Position numbers and translations under genes: made by a program
Source of the DNA: Parietaria judaica
Lineage: Eukaryota > Streptophyta > Magnoliopsida > Rosales > Urticaceae
DNA: 64,000 nucleotides
Reading direction: 5' to 3'
NCBI GenBank assembly: GCA_954871525.1
Contig: OX940863.1
Span: 24,130,001 to 24,194,000, forward strand
Notes under the pieces: generated by a model
What the model was told of the DNA's origin: nothing
Seen by the model: only the letters and a program-made list of their open reading frames with translations
The model's database searches: none
In this document: one piece after another, positions 32,846 to 46,640 of the stretch
How positions within the stretch are numbered: position 1 is the stretch's first letter
Layout of the letters: every line of letters starts with the position of its first letter

Positions 32846-35800
32846 TCAGCTCACTATATTTACCATTTCCGCGGCCAATCCCATCGCCCCAACTCCGCCT
32901 TGTTCTAGAAGTGAGAGAGCGAGTTCAGGTTCCTGCCACCGCCTCAGCCTCCCCGCCAACACCTGCAGTGTCTCCGCCTTCACATCACGAATCCACGTGG
33001 GAGTGAACTTCAGCATCAACCCCACCAAAGCCGCCACGTAAGCCTTCCAAGTCAACTCGTCACCGACTATCAATACGTCCCTTCTCAAGGACCTTGCTAA
33101 AAAGTCCATGTGGAACCCGACTCCCCCGACGCGGTTCATGCGTATCCACTTTGGCGGTTCGGCCCGTACGCTCCACGTCACCGCGCCCGTAAACACCGTG
33201 AGATACGCCATAGCGTACCCGATGAACGCATCAGACACTACGGCCCCCTGCTCCGATGTTTCTTCCAGCCAGGTTGGGACGGTCTCGATGTACAGCTCTT
33301 GCACCAGACGGTACCTCGCCGTCGCGCTCAAGAGACTGGCGCCGAGCATGGCCACCTCGTTCAGCTTCGTGCTGGCGAAGGCGATCGAGGCTTGGCCCGG
33401 TTTTAACTTAACTTCCCGGGCGTACTCTGCCACGAGCTTAACGATCACTTCTGTGACGTAAACAACGTTTTGTGTCATCCGGCACGATCGGAGATAGAGG
33501 AACCCGGGCGCCATGCAGGCGGGGGAACTTTGGGCGGTGATTTTGAAGCCAAGCAAACCGCTGACGCTCCCTTTCTCAGCCGATGATGTGGCGCCGGGAC
33601 CGGCGGCCGGAGGGCCGAGGAACGAGGCAAAGCATCCTCTGATGAGGAGGGCCATGGCGTCTTTGTCTTGCTTGAAGACGGAGTAAGCGCAAGAGACGAC
33701 GATGAAGTCGTGCCAGCGTCGGACCTTCTGGGCCCACAGACTGGCGATGATGGGCATGCCGGGCCAGACACAGCACGAGGCGGTATTCTCTAGTGCGAGG
33801 CCCGCCACAACGTGGATGTACTCTCGGCTCCGGTCCAGCTTGAAAGTGATGGTCAGGCTTGCTAGAATAGCCATTGGCAACGGGAGCATAAGCTGCGTGT
33901 CGTCTGCCAAGAGGAAGAAGAAAAAAGGGAACGATCAGGAGAGAGATGTGATTTTTTGTTAAATTCGAAATGATAGTGGTGGCAAAAATACTTAAGTTAA
34001 TCCCATATTTACAGAATCCGGGTGTACAATTTCCAAACAATGCTACAAATTTTTAAATTTATATATTTTTACAGTAAAAATATGAAGTTGGGTGTTTGCA
34101 TGCAACTTAAATATATTTGCCGCCAATAACCCAATCAAAAATAAAAAAAATCCACACAATCTGTACAGAATATATAAAATCAGGGAGTAATTTTGTAAAC
34201 AGTAATTATGCGGGGTTAGTTTTTTTAGTTATTGTCGCTATTAGCTGCCAATTAGAAACATAAATAAATAAACCTACCAGATGAACATCTTGGAATGGAG
34301 CCTGGCATGCTAACACCAACAGAAGCAAGTATTTCTTTCAATTCAGACTCGATCATTGGAAGGAGTGGCGCTGGACTCGGCCAATCTTTACCATTCATCG
34401 GAACGTATTTCCATACGCCACGTGTCACTTCTGCCGTGAAGTAACTAATAATCGCCGCGAGCGATGCCGGTAGAAAATCAATAAGGTCTCTTAAGACTGC
34501 AAACATTCAAGAGGTCATAACTAGGTGCACTGATCAAGCAAGATAATTCAGTATTATGTTTAAAGAAAAAAGTAGGGGTGAAAGTCTTACATTGAGAGCC
34601 AGAAACCGTAACAATCCGGTTTTTATAATAGAAAATCGTGTAACCAATTTTTTAAACCGGTACAGGTACCGGTTTTGGGTACCCGAGCTGGACACTGTTT
34701 ATTATTTTGTGTTATACATATGTGGACTAGGATTTCGGCATGCTATTTTGATTTAGGGGAAAAACAATGGATAACTGGACAAAATATTGATACAAAACCA
34801 GTTTTTTGACAGAACTGATATAAAAACCGGTTTGCTAACAAGAAAAAAAAACTGCTCCAAGTTTTAATTTAAAAAACCGGAAAATCAGTTCCAGTTCTGA
34901 AAATATCAAAATGACCGGAACCGACCAGGAATCAAAATGTTAACCCGAAAAAAAAAAGAAAAAAAAAAAAGAATAAAAAAAAGAAAAAAAGAGCATAGTC
35001 AGTCTACAAACCTGTCGTGAAGTTTCGAGAGGAGAGCCTCCCATGGGCACAAGCATTCAAAAGCGCATAAAGAACAGAAGGAATAGCTTCCAATATCTGT
35101 GTAGAAATATACAGTTAGGAATTATTGATTATATTCATTCAATCATTGTAACTATAGCTAATTGTTCAGTTTTTATTAGACCTTGTATTTATGTCTTTTA
35201 GTATTTAAAGTAGGGGTAATTTGGTCATTTTATGTTTTCATTTTTGCTAGTTGAATATTTTCTAACATAACATCTCTTTCAAGAGTTTTGGTCTTGCTCT
35301 CGAAGAAAAGACCATTTATCATTATTTATCAATAGTGTTTGAGAATCTCATCACCTCAATGAGTTTCACTTTGATTATTGATTCTGGTCCTCCCAGTTTT
35401 CCTTATGCACAAGATGAGATCCAATCATTAACGAAATTCAAAATCAGAATCGGAAAAAATATGACCTGCCATGCGGGAACCATAGGACGCTGCGAGATAT
35501 CCTCTCCATTTGTCGAAGGAGATCCACTACCCGATGAAATCGACGAGTTATTATCAACTAAGGGCCCGCGCTTACTGATTTTCACATCAATCATACTCAA
35601 GATCTTGTTAGCAATTTGAGCGACGGGGCTTTCAGTTGGGAATCCTCTTATAGTTGAAGAAACGCAAGCCATGTTTTGACGGTACCAAGACCATAGATTC
35701 GGGTAAGAGTCTATGTGCACGGGCTTGTCACAGGCGTCTTCGTACACGTTGGTTATTTCGTTCTTCACAAATGCGTCGCTGCTGTTATGCAACAACAAAA

Positions 35801-38800
35801 GGTAGTTCAAGTTGAGCTCGTTTCCGATTGCTCGGGTGTGCTCGGTAATATTCCTCTCGAGTTTCGGCCTGTAAAATCTCCATAAACGAATGAGAAAGAG
35901 AAACGCCAACGAAAAAACCATGTAAGCCGAGGGTTCATCGTCCTTGCAAGAGCTTTTCTGCAATGTTGGTTCGAGCGACCCGAAGACCTCACAAAGTGGG
36001 ACTAAGTAAGCAGCTACATCAGGAGCCTGGATATAGAAAGAAAAATGAGAGACCAAAATTTTACGTGTCGAAGTAGAGAAGTTAAATTGAAGCACGAGAA
36101 AGCAAATAACTGTGCCAGTCTGGGTTAGTTTACACCGGAAACAAGTTTAAATAGCGGAAACCGATTCACCAGAAACCAACTTCGGGTTTTAACTGAAACC
36201 GATTCACCACAAACAATCTATTCGGTTTTTAACTGAAACCAGTTTTAAAATCAGTTTTCCATAGTCTTGATACCGGGTTTTTATTAAAACCGGTTCAGGG
36301 GTATGAAGCTTTTTAAGGAATTTAAACCTTTGATAATGTTAATTTCAATTTGTTGGTCATTTCAAAACTCATTTCTCTTTTAAAAAATGAATGTAGGATA
36401 AAAAGAAGTGTTGATAGTTAGTTTCTTCCTTTGTTCATTCAAACGCATTGTAGACCGGTATTAAAAATTCTGGTTTCCATTTCTCATTATATCCTGTTCC
36501 AGTTCTGAATATGGCAAAAAAAGGGAACTGGAACACCGATTTTACCCTTATACAAATCGGTCGCTAAGTCATGAACTATAGGACAAAGATACTCAACTTT
36601 ATAATTGTGAACTAAATTAAACATAATAAAGCTAAAAATACCCGTAAAGTACAATGGAAAAGCTCGGAAAACGTTTCTTACCATTCCGTGCAAAGCAAGT
36701 ATATGCAGGGAGTCCATAGAAGATGCATGAAATAGGATAGCACTGAGCATTGGCATATAGTCAATTAGGTGACTCCTTGAAGAAGTATAATTCAGAGGAA
36801 TTGGAGGACGAAGAAGTTTGACCACAACGCGCACGACGTGTTCCTGCCAACAAGAAGTTTGACCGTTACTCGAGAAATTGGCAGTATTACCCACTCAACA
36901 TTGTTTCTTGGTGGAATTTCCCCCCTCGATTTTGTTTTGGCAGAAAGGCTCCCAAAACTTCCAAAAAGTAGCACACTGTCCCCTAAGCGTTAAAAAATGA
37001 CGAAAACTGTTAACATGTGCGCAACACGTTACTTCCTTTAGTTATTCTCGTCAACTTGATTATTTTCCCGAATTTTATCAGAATTCAATCATAACTTTTT
37101 TGTTGAGAGCTAGACTTCTTGATTGCTTCACAATAGTCTCATAGTCTAATCTAGTATACCGATCTCGCTCGATAACTAATTAATGAAAATACTCCCGAGT
37201 AAGTCATGCAATGTGCTATTTTTTGAAAGTTTCAGAAGCATTGCTGCCAGAAATTAAAGTTCAGGGGGGCATAACTGCCAATTACTCCCGCTATTGTTGT
37301 AGTATGACACCCAAAAAGAATTACTTCTAGACAAAAACAAAATTCATAAAGCCATAATTGGACACTTAAACCGAAAAGGGGAGAAGTAAACATGCTATAA
37401 TAACGGTCATAAATTACAAAATCAGTACATAGATCTACTAGTCAATACCCTAGATTAGGATTATCATGTAGAATCTACAACACTAATAAGAGCTAGAATT
37501 TTCATTTTCTTTTTTCTTGAGTGTAAGATTTGATTCAAGAATTTGGAAAAGATGGCAATTAGAATTCAAATATGTTCTGTAATTAGGAAAGAAAAAAATA
37601 CATATCACACGGGAATTTGCATACTGGAACCACAAATCAAGTAAGCTTTAAATTTCTTCAAAACCAATTTTATATTCTAAAAAATCTATGGTCTCAACAT
37701 CTCTAGAGTTCATTTTTTATCTACAATAATAAATTTTCACCGCTACCAAATATTGAATTATTCTTTTTCCTATGACTTTTTTCAATTATTCCAATCAATA
37801 AGAAATTGTATCTTATTCTCTCATACTATCATCGATTTTACCTGAATATTCCATCCACTTCTCAGAGACGCACCACATAAAATCTTCGCCGCTGCCTTCT
37901 TCTCCTCGTCGGACGCATTCAACGCAATATTATATAACTTCTCTATCTCCACTAAACTTGAAACGAGACCAAATGAAAATCAGTGAACATAAATTCGCTT
38001 GATTTCAATTAGAAAGAAATATCATTAGTGTTCATTGCGATTGTACCTTGGAGCAGGAACTAAGACAAGGGAATTGATTAAGGGACCATTCAATGGCTCT
38101 CCTTCCATGAATGTTAACCAAGGAGATTTCTGACAAGGTGTTGGTTCTGATGATGACGTTAATGCTTGCTCCGTCACATAATCGGGCCAAAAATAAGCTG
38201 ATGTATCAATTAATTTTCTTGCAATGCAAGCCTCTACAATAAGGTGTCTCATGTTTCCACCTGAAAATGCATACGACTGAGCTGAAACTCAAACAATTCT
38301 AGACCTGAATTCGAAGAATTCGAAATCTTGCGCGAAAATATTGAACGAAATAACAACCCCAACCGTATAAAACTAATATATACAAAGTGATGCTTATATT
38401 AAGTTCCCCCGTGTCAAGAATTTTCCGGTTTTCCTTCATTCAACACCAGAAATTTAAGTGAAAATGGATAGTTTGATAGAAATTGAACACGCCACATAGG
38501 TAAACATTCATGACAAATCCAATACAAAATTTGAAGCCCAAAACTAGTAAATACATTATTCATGAATAATTTTAATGGGTGAAAAGGGCAATTGCAAGAG
38601 TTCGAACTCAAGACCTTGTCTTTATAACCAGTAAATTAATCCTGATTCCTGAAGCTTAAGCTTCTAACTAAAGATGATTTCATTCAAACTTTAACATAAA
38701 ATCTCAAATTGAGGAATAAATGATAAGACTTCAAAGCATACCTCTTTTTGCAAAACCCTGATCATGAGAGTCAGAATTTAAATGACCATTTTCATTTCTA

Positions 38801-41004
38801 GTATTATGTACAAACTGGGCAGCTTTTGTAGCTGCATCATTTGCTGCATCAATGACCGATGAAGGAGGGCATAAGAGGCTAGAATATTGTCCAAGAATTT
38901 GAAGGGACGAAATCAAACTCTCCTTCTTTGAGCAACTAGCTTGTGCATATTCGGAAGATTGTATCTTGTCTTCCAAAACCTTAGAGATTGCCAAAGGTAC
39001 TATACACAAGAGGGCACTAAGACGGGCCTCGAGGTGGGGAATTGGCCCTTCAACCGGTTCACGGTCCTGAAAAAGACGGACAAAGGATAAGAAATCTATT
39101 CCTCTTACTCTTTTCTTCAGAAAGTTAGGCTAGTGCATTGAATTATCTCAACTCGTTGAACAACTCGAAGAGCCGAAAGCCAAAATGCTAGGAAGGTCTG
39201 TTGCCATGTTGCTTGGTTGAGTATTTGGAGCGTTCTAGTTAATTCTGCAGTTAGAGAAACAAAATAACAAAGCAAAGAGTTTAATTATATCTGTTTGCAT
39301 ACATATCTATTTCATTTAAACTAGAACTTACATAGTTAAATTCCCCTCTTTTGTTACGAAATTGATGAGAATCTTTACTAACTTAATTGCAAAATCATTA
39401 TTATGAATACCGTTAACGTAAAATGAGTATATACAAATACATTTTTTCCCATTAACAAGGTTAACGATAAACACTTGACCAGTAACACAAAAAACGAAGT
39501 TTAAGGAAGGCAAAATGCTCTAGAAAGAAAAAATTAAAGGGCATTGATATTTAGAATAAAGAAAAACACATCATTCCGTTAGAACTAGACGTTACCAACA
39601 AGGCATAAATGAATTAAGTATTGAAATTTACCAGCTAGGACATCGATAGATTTTAAAGGAAGCTGTTTTCCGTCCATTGCACTTTCCATGAGAGTGTCCA
39701 AAGCAACCCACGAAGCAGAAGGTGGAAATCCAGAACTGCGATGTTTCGGTTTACTTGGCACACTATCGATGAGCATTCCTAGGAGACGATGTTTCCCCAG
39801 CTCATGCTTTAACCCCGTAATATTTTGAACATTTTTGGAAACTTGTGCCAATAATTGCAACGGATTCAAATCCGATGATGTCACCCAATGGGTCCTGAGA
39901 AGGTGAAGCTTCTTCAGAAGGTCATTGAACTTTTCGGGCCTACAAAAAGATCATTAATTGATTTACTAATTTAAAAATTGATCAGTCAACTATGGCAAAC
40001 GTATACAAGGAATGACGTACATACATATTAATGTGAACGAGCCGAAGTAGAAGCGTGGCTTTTCTGCTTTCCGTTAGATTTCTCAGAACCTCCATAGCCT
40101 TAAACGGGATTCTCCGCATCAAATCCTTACGGCTTAGCTCGTAATCCACATCCATATCGGTGCTACGAGATCCACAATCATCCAACAAACTATCAACCAA
40201 ACCGTCAACTGCGCTGAAGAGGAACAGCACGAGCACGTGCCCGAGCTCCAAACTACAGACACCGTAAGTTTCAGAGAGACGAAGGGCGTCATCGACAGAA
40301 ATGATTATCCTGTTCGTATAATTCAAAGAGCATTAAAAGATTGCAATGTGATGAGAAACCAGAGAGATGAACAGAATAGAGCAAGACACTAACTTCTCTT
40401 TGGAGCCATCTTTTGGCAGAGCATGAAAATAAACAGCGTAATGGCTCAGAAGCTCCATGTAAAGCATGAAGGCCTGTGGTTGTGCCCGTCTGTTAGGAAC
40501 TACCCTGTATTAACATCAATGGCGAATCAAGCTCAATCATCGACACTGAAACCAGATTCTTCAAGAACTGTTGAGCATTACAAACATTGATGAACAAATT
40601 CATGAAGAAAAGGCCCTTTTCGCTCTTCAAATTACGAACAATCTACAATGCAGATACGGTTCAAAACCCGTATGAACAAAATCGATACAATGCTCGAATC
40701 TTTCTTCTCTTTCGCGAAATGCGAAATCAGATCGATCGAAGGAAAGCGGGAGAAACCTGACGGAGAGGAGAGAGAAGACATGAGGAACGAAGACAATCCC
40801 GGCGACGATCGACTCTTCGAAGAACTTCCATACCGGAGCTCGGTTGTGGCCGAAGCAGAGGAGAGAGACGAAAGCTTGCCCTAGCTCGGAGCTCGGCTTG
40901 GTGGCCTCCACGGCCCACTCGAGAGGCACCGTGTTCCGGTCCTCGCAGCATTGCACCGTCCTCAACACCAATCGCTCGTAGAAGTCGCTCCCTCGCTCCT
41001 CCAT
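32846..41004 (-). CDS. MED33: Mediator complex subunit 33 (MED5/REF4-like)
   Basis: Plant Mediator tail subunit. Arabidopsis homologues (REF4/RFR1) repress phenylpropanoid genes. Exons on the minus strand: 41004-40757, 40504-40394, 40309-40025, 39939-39632, 39244-39153, 39066-38742, 38260-38047, 37956-37842, 36843-36682, 36026-35466, 35096-35012, 34496-34278, 33903-32846. All junctions are GT-AG and in phase, for about 1260 aa, near the family length. Recognisable blocks include LEWAVEATKPSSELGQAF near the N terminus, NMRHLIVEACIARKLIDTSA, ILCGASLRSGWNIQEH, VPSVLYALLNACAHG-like PSVLYALLNACAHG, DFLPASLAAIISYFTAEVTR and SLWAQKVRRWHDFIV near the C terminus. No catalytic motif is expected. Several introns hold transposon remains. 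Whether it is the A or B paralogue I cannot say. Confidence 0.94.
33965..34135. mobile_element. MITE in MED33 intron 12
   Basis: Left GGTGGCAAAAATACTTAAGTT and right end, in reverse complement GGGTTATTGGCGGCAAATAT, are inverted and match the Mutator-like family at 6125-6581. The left tip is worn and no duplication is evident. Confidence 0.5.
34572..34960. repeat. Degenerate hAT-type repeat in MED33 intron 11
   Basis: Starts TAGGGGTGAAAG like the hAT MITEs of the window and is filled with AACCGG/CCGGTTTT motifs. A clear right end and target duplication are lacking. Confidence 0.4.
36110..36530. repeat. Degenerate CCGGTTTT-rich repeat in MED33 intron 9
   Basis: Two copies of a phrase near GAAACCGATTCACCA plus GGTTTTAACTGAAACC lie in a row, followed by AAAACCGG motifs. 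It resembles the subterminal arrays of the hAT MITEs. No ends could be fixed. Confidence 0.4.
36844..37841. other. MED33 intron 8
   Basis: Nearly 1 kb intron, AT-rich, without a recognisable element. Confidence 0.5.
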
Positions 41005-42297
41005 GAACAACCAGAAGAGAGTGTATCTATAGGTGTGTTGTGTATCGCTGAAAGCTGACAAGAATCAGGATTGCGCTTTCTGCATGGAGAAGGGGAACAG
41101 TGATTTCTTTATTATTTATTTTATTCTCCGATGAATCATTTGTTTTAACTTTTAAGGTTTAAAATAGGGATTGTTGCGGCAAAAGTTCTCTTGTTTAGCA
41201 ATAATCACAATAAAAGTACTTAACTTTGAACCACTATGGCGGTAAGGGTTCGGAGTGAAAAAAAATGGTTGCAACTTGCAAAATTACTCAAAGTAAAAAA
41301 ATGTGAGGAAACGCATTATTCCGTCCAACTTTTTTTGTTGAATTCAAATGAGAGAACTAAATAGTTGAACGAGCACATAATATGATTCAATAGCATGATA
41401 CTAAAAAATTGATCAACGTCTCTAAAAAAAAGTGCATGAAAATATGTGTCGCCTCAGTTTTGTCAATTTCGGATATTTTTATCGCCATTTTTTTTACCTT
41501 GAACTTCTACCGCCGTAATTGATCAAATTTTATGTATTTTCAATTGACCTATTAAACTTGAGATAATAAAATTTGCAATTTTTTTTTATTGATTTTGCCT
41601 CATATTTCTATCAATATTGATATTTTTACGCGTGTACAATCCAAATTAACACTCTTTTTTTTTTACTTTTTTTTAATTTCTCATGTTAAATACTTTAATT
41701 TGAAGAATAATTTCGATGATGACAAGTTCATTTGTCGAACCCAACATGGTTACATATATAGAACTGTTCTACTTGACGTCCGTGTACTTCTATTTTTACT
41801 TAGGCGAAGCAAGAGCAACGACTTGGGAAAACCATTTTAGCTCACCCATGTAAAATGTAGGTTGGGGTTCAGATCATCGTTTTGGTTCCACAAATGTAGG
41901 TGTGCTTTGATAAAAAAAAAAATGTAGGTGTGCTTGAATTGGTTTTGGTGCAGTGTGTTTTTTTAAAGTATTGAGAATTTTTGCCGGGATTAACCCTAAA
42001 TTAAATACTGAAAAGCATTATCTATGTAACGTAGCATGGGTAGTTGTGGGTAACGGTGGAGGACATAAATTTTGAAAGAAGTACCAATAGGGATACAAAA
42101 CGAAAGAATTAAAACTTTTTCGGAAAAAAAAAAAAAAAACTTAAAATTTAAAGGTCTATTTTTTAAAAATATTGGAAGTTTGCTTGAATTAACCCAATAT
42201 ATTAACTATTTTATTGCGTTTAACTAAAAGTGGAACTTATCGGATCTAATTTGACCTTTTCAATTGATATTATGATAAACCAACTCCAAATATTTTG

Positions 42298-42334
<37 letters not shown>

Positions 42335-45300
42335 GAAACACGTGTTAATGTTGGATACTATTCTGAGCACGTGCAGGAAAAAAAAAAATGACATCGTCCA
42401 GCTCAACCGTTTTACATGGAGAATGACATATCACTTAGTATGGTTAACTTGGACTCATCTGGACCATTAATGGCAGATACGATCATACGGCTCAGGTTAT
42501 AATCCCTTTGTGGCTTTTTTGAACAATAATTTTTATAAATTAATATTATTGAGATAAAAAATAACATTAATCTATTATAAATTTATTATTAGTTTATCGA
42601 AAATATATTAGTGTGCAAATTATAGTTGAAATTTATAAATATATTATTTAATAAAATTTATTAATTTATTAAATAGTAATTTAAAAATATATTGTATCAT
42701 ATTCTTCTCTCGTGTTTTAGTAGTTTTTTGGCCAATCTTTTTCTCTTAGATTCTTGGATCCCTAGTCCAACATTATGGGTTTTTTCGATCAATTTATCTA
42801 TGTATTATAAAAGAATGAATTATCACAATGACAAGTTTTGGTGAAAGTATTGAGACTTTAAAGTTTAAGAATTTAGAAATTTTTTAAGCATCAAATGTGA
42901 AAGTATTGAGAATATAATTTTTTTAATCATGTTTTATTTGCTATAATTAATAACAAATACATAATAATTTTTTTTTTGTTGTTGTTGAAAATTTAGAATT
43001 TTTTTAGTCATGCTTTATTTGCTACAATCAATAACAAATACATAAATATTTACGGATTTTAATCATGAAATTAATTATACGATTAATAGGTATACATAAA
43101 ACGTTTTTACCATTAAAACAGGGGTTATTGGATTTGGTACTATAAGTCCTCATTAAATTGATTTATTAACATATATAGTAATAGCTATTGGCATTAAGAG
43201 AGCATACACAAAAGCTGTACACTATAAAGAAATACACAAACACTCATACGATCAAAATAAAGGCAATCTGTATTAGGAGTCTTTTCATTTTTTTCCCTCC
43301 AATTTCTCTATCCGTGCCAAGCTTCAATATGTGGCAAGCTCCATTTTTCTAATAAAATGTTGAGTCACTAGTTGTTGGGCTGGTGATGGATTTTTAATTT
43401 TGGTGATTACGTTTGTATAATTTTGTGTCCGACTTTTAGCCACAAATTTTCCGCTCCAAACGGGACCCTATTCTCCGTTAAGAATCTAGGTGTTTGAGTT
43501 CAGATATATTTCATATTTTCTTCGTTCATTTATCTTTATAGACTGAATTTTGTGTTAAATTTTGGATTGAATATCACAAAATATTTTGATTAAGGTACTT
43601 CGGATTGAACTTTAATCTTATAAAGAATTACTATATATATATATATATATAAATACGTATTTTAATTATAACACACAATCTAAAAATAAATTTTTTTAGC
43701 ATTTTTATTCACATTTATAATTGATATTTTGTTTGTCCAATGCGCGAATCCGGCTCAATCCACTAATTTTGTATTTAAAGGTAACACATTTTTGCCTTAA
43801 CACCCTCCCAATTAATAAGAAACTACCGTTGAAAACCTATTTCTATTATTAAAAAAAATGCAGTTAACTATTTAAATGTATGCATTCATCATTTTAATCC
43901 AAAACAACATGTTGAAGCTTATATATTTTTAATTAATAATTAATTGTGGCTGTTCTTATTCTAGAATTGTGTCTAGACATTTGTTTTATCCTCACCATAG
44001 AGTCTAAATTTATTTGCCATATTCATGCACTATACTTCTTTTATTGTACCTTCCTAATTTATAAATAGATAATTTAATCAAGAATATCTTTATTTTCTCA
44101 TCTAAAAAATACTACCAATGTTCTGTTATTGGATAATAATTTTTATTTATTTATTATCATGAACACAATTATATTTATTAAAAATATATAAATAATAACT
44201 TTTATAATATATTGATTTGAAATTATGTCTCTTACCACACACGCAAAACTAGTTAAAAGTGAAAATAAGTCTACAAGCGCAGGCATTCCACTAGTTAAAA
44301 GTTAAAGTATGTCGTAGATTTAACCACTATATAAAAATATTTCTCGCTTTTTCTCGCTTTTTCATTTGTTTTTAAGTATTGAAACGTAATCCGATAATAG
44401 TCTTTCATTTATATGTTTGCACTTGAGGAAAAAAGAGAAAACAAGAGAAAGTTCAAACTCAGTGTTATCCTCCGAAAAATTGACGTTGTGCACTCGTTCA
44501 CCGTTGTATCGAGACAAAATTTTGACAGATCGTGTGTAACACATAGAGTATGCTTTGATCAATGGAGATGTGGTTTGAATGTTTATAGGTCATCATACCG
44601 AGTGAAAACCAATAGATTATTTTGTGAGAGCATTTGAACGAGTCTCACAAAATCATCGCTTGCTTGTCGTAATTCGAGGTTGAGGTTCGATCATGATGAT
44701 GATGATGTTTCTATATTGGGAAGACTTTGTTTGTAATTCAGATTTAGCGGTCTACGAGAACCGTAATTTTTTACTTATGTATTTGAGTTTTTTTTTTCAC
44801 GCTAAAGTTGTCTTTTGTTCGTTGATATGTTCTGATTATCACCGTCTCCATATTGAAGCGAGTATTGAGAGAGATTGAAAATTTTGTTGCGTTGCGCTTT
44901 CTCTCAATAACTACTATCCCTAAAAACTCGCGGCCAAGGCTTCTGCGTCACGTCGCTCCGGCGTATGCCATGTTTACGAACACTAGTAGTCTTCGAACTC
45001 TCAATGCGCATGAAGCGCACCATTTAGTCCAACTTTAACATGCCCAATATCAATGGCTGTGTTTGGTCCGGATTAAAAAATCATGTTTTTGTTTTTAGAA
45101 TAAACAAAACTACTTTTCAAGTGTTTGTTAAAATTGTTTTACAATAAACACAAAAGTAATTTTAGATTTTTGTACATGACTCATAAAAGTTAGGATTCTT
45201 AGATTTTGTTTTTTTTTTTTTAAACAAAAACAAAGTTTTTAGTCTTTTTACCCTAAATATATTAATTTTGCCAAATGCCAAATCAACCTTTTTACTAACA

Positions 45301-45549
45301 ACAACTATTATATAAACAGTTTACCAAACACATCCGTTTAATAAATTAATATATATTAAAAAAAAAAAAAAGTTTGGCCCAATAATGTCATTGGCACTTT
45401 AATTGAAGATCTTCGTCACTACACGAAGAGTTTGACTTTTATAAGTACCGTCCGATACAACTATGGCCTACATGGATCAAGACAATTACCTAACAGCGCA
45501 TACGAATAAAATTAATGATATATTGGGTAAATAGTGGTATAAGTCCCTA
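41005..45549. other. Long AT-rich spacer
   Basis: No convincing gene in 4.5 kb. It should contain the MED33 promoter near 41005-41150. A possible MITE spans 41167-41996, with GGGATTGTTGCGGCAAAAGTTCTC facing a reverse-complemented GGGTTAATCCCGGCAAAAATTCTC, but without a duplication. TA microsatellites occur near 42303-42332 and 43632-43650. The short frames between 44362 and 45038 have no family resemblance. Confidence 0.5.
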
Positions 45550-45557
45550 TGCTATAG

Positions 45558-46632
45558 CAAGGTATTAAATTTCGGGAAATTCGCATGGAAATTCGCTCGA
45601 AATTTGTTTTTCGGAGAAATGCGATTTGAAATTCCTGCCCTTTCGCTGTCGTTTTACATTTTTTCGCGAAATTCGCATGGGCACGGGGGTGGAAAATCTC
45701 TTGTCGTTTTTTAGTGTAAAAATTGCGAAAAATGGTTGGAATTTCGGTAAAAAATCATATTTTTGGTAGATTTCTGCAAAAATACCAATTAAACTTTCGG
45801 CAAAAAATAATTATACTCACACAAGAGCACCCCACCCTGCCACGTCACGGCCGGACGGCGGCGCGCGCGTGGTGGTGTAACATTTGTGTGAGTCCTCCCC
45901 CATCCACAAAATCCTATGACCCAAAGGGCCCAAGCTCTTGTCCCTAATATTTGGTATATAAACATCACTAAACTCTTGTCATCTATCAATGTGAGACTTT
46001 TTGTTATTCATTCAACTAATATCACACCTTCACACTTAACATACACATACACTTCACCTAATAATTTAACTTAATATTATACACTTCAAATAATATTATA
46101 CACTTAGCATACATATTAACTTCACCTAACATACATACACACTTAATATACATATTCATTTAATATTATACACTTCAACTAATATTAAATTTGTTAACAT
46201 GCATATACAATTAACATGCATATTCACTTAATATTACACACTTAATTAACATACATATTAACTTCACATAACAATTTGACTTAATAGTATACACTTCAAC
46301 TAATAAAGTGACTTAATATTATACATTTCACCAACATATTTAAGTTACAAATGTGTTTGTTGTATACAATTATGTCTTGTATATATTAAATATGTAGTTT
46401 TGAACTTATATAAATATCTTGCTTAAATACTCAAATATTTTTTTACAGAATATCCGCCGAAAACCCCATCGGCATGCGGTATGCCCATGCGAAAAGTGCG
46501 GTATATGCGGCATGCAGTATGGTATGTCTTTTTTTTTTTTACGATTTGCCCATCGGCATACCCATCGGCAAGCGATATATCCGTAAAACGAAAAATGCGA
46601 AACGACATCGGCAAGCGGTATTTAAAACCTTG
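45558..46632. mobile_element. Non-autonomous hAT element, 1075 bp
   Basis: TGCTATAG is repeated exactly at 45550-45557 and 46633-46640. Terminal inverted repeats are CAAGGTATTAAAT and CAAGGTTTTAAAT, one mismatch in 13. Subterminal parts are rich in AAATTCGCATGG and GGCATGCGGTATGCCC palindromes. The middle (45810-46380) is unlike the ends, with a GC-rich patch and then CACTTAACATACA-like repeats, and may be captured or nested DNA. No transposase. Confidence 0.85.
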
Positions 46633-46640
46633 TGCTATAG

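Noticed and set aside
33576..34040. 154-codon minus frame over the last MED33 exon
   Set aside because: Runs through the intron 12 boundary in a different frame from the conserved MED33 reading.
41167..41996. A MITE of about 830 bp
   Set aside because: End similarity is moderate (about 17 of 24) and no 9-bp duplication is present; kept as a remark only.
44362..45038. Several 60-75 codon frames in the long spacer
   Set aside because: Expected by chance in AT-rich DNA; no similarity, splice support or codon bias.
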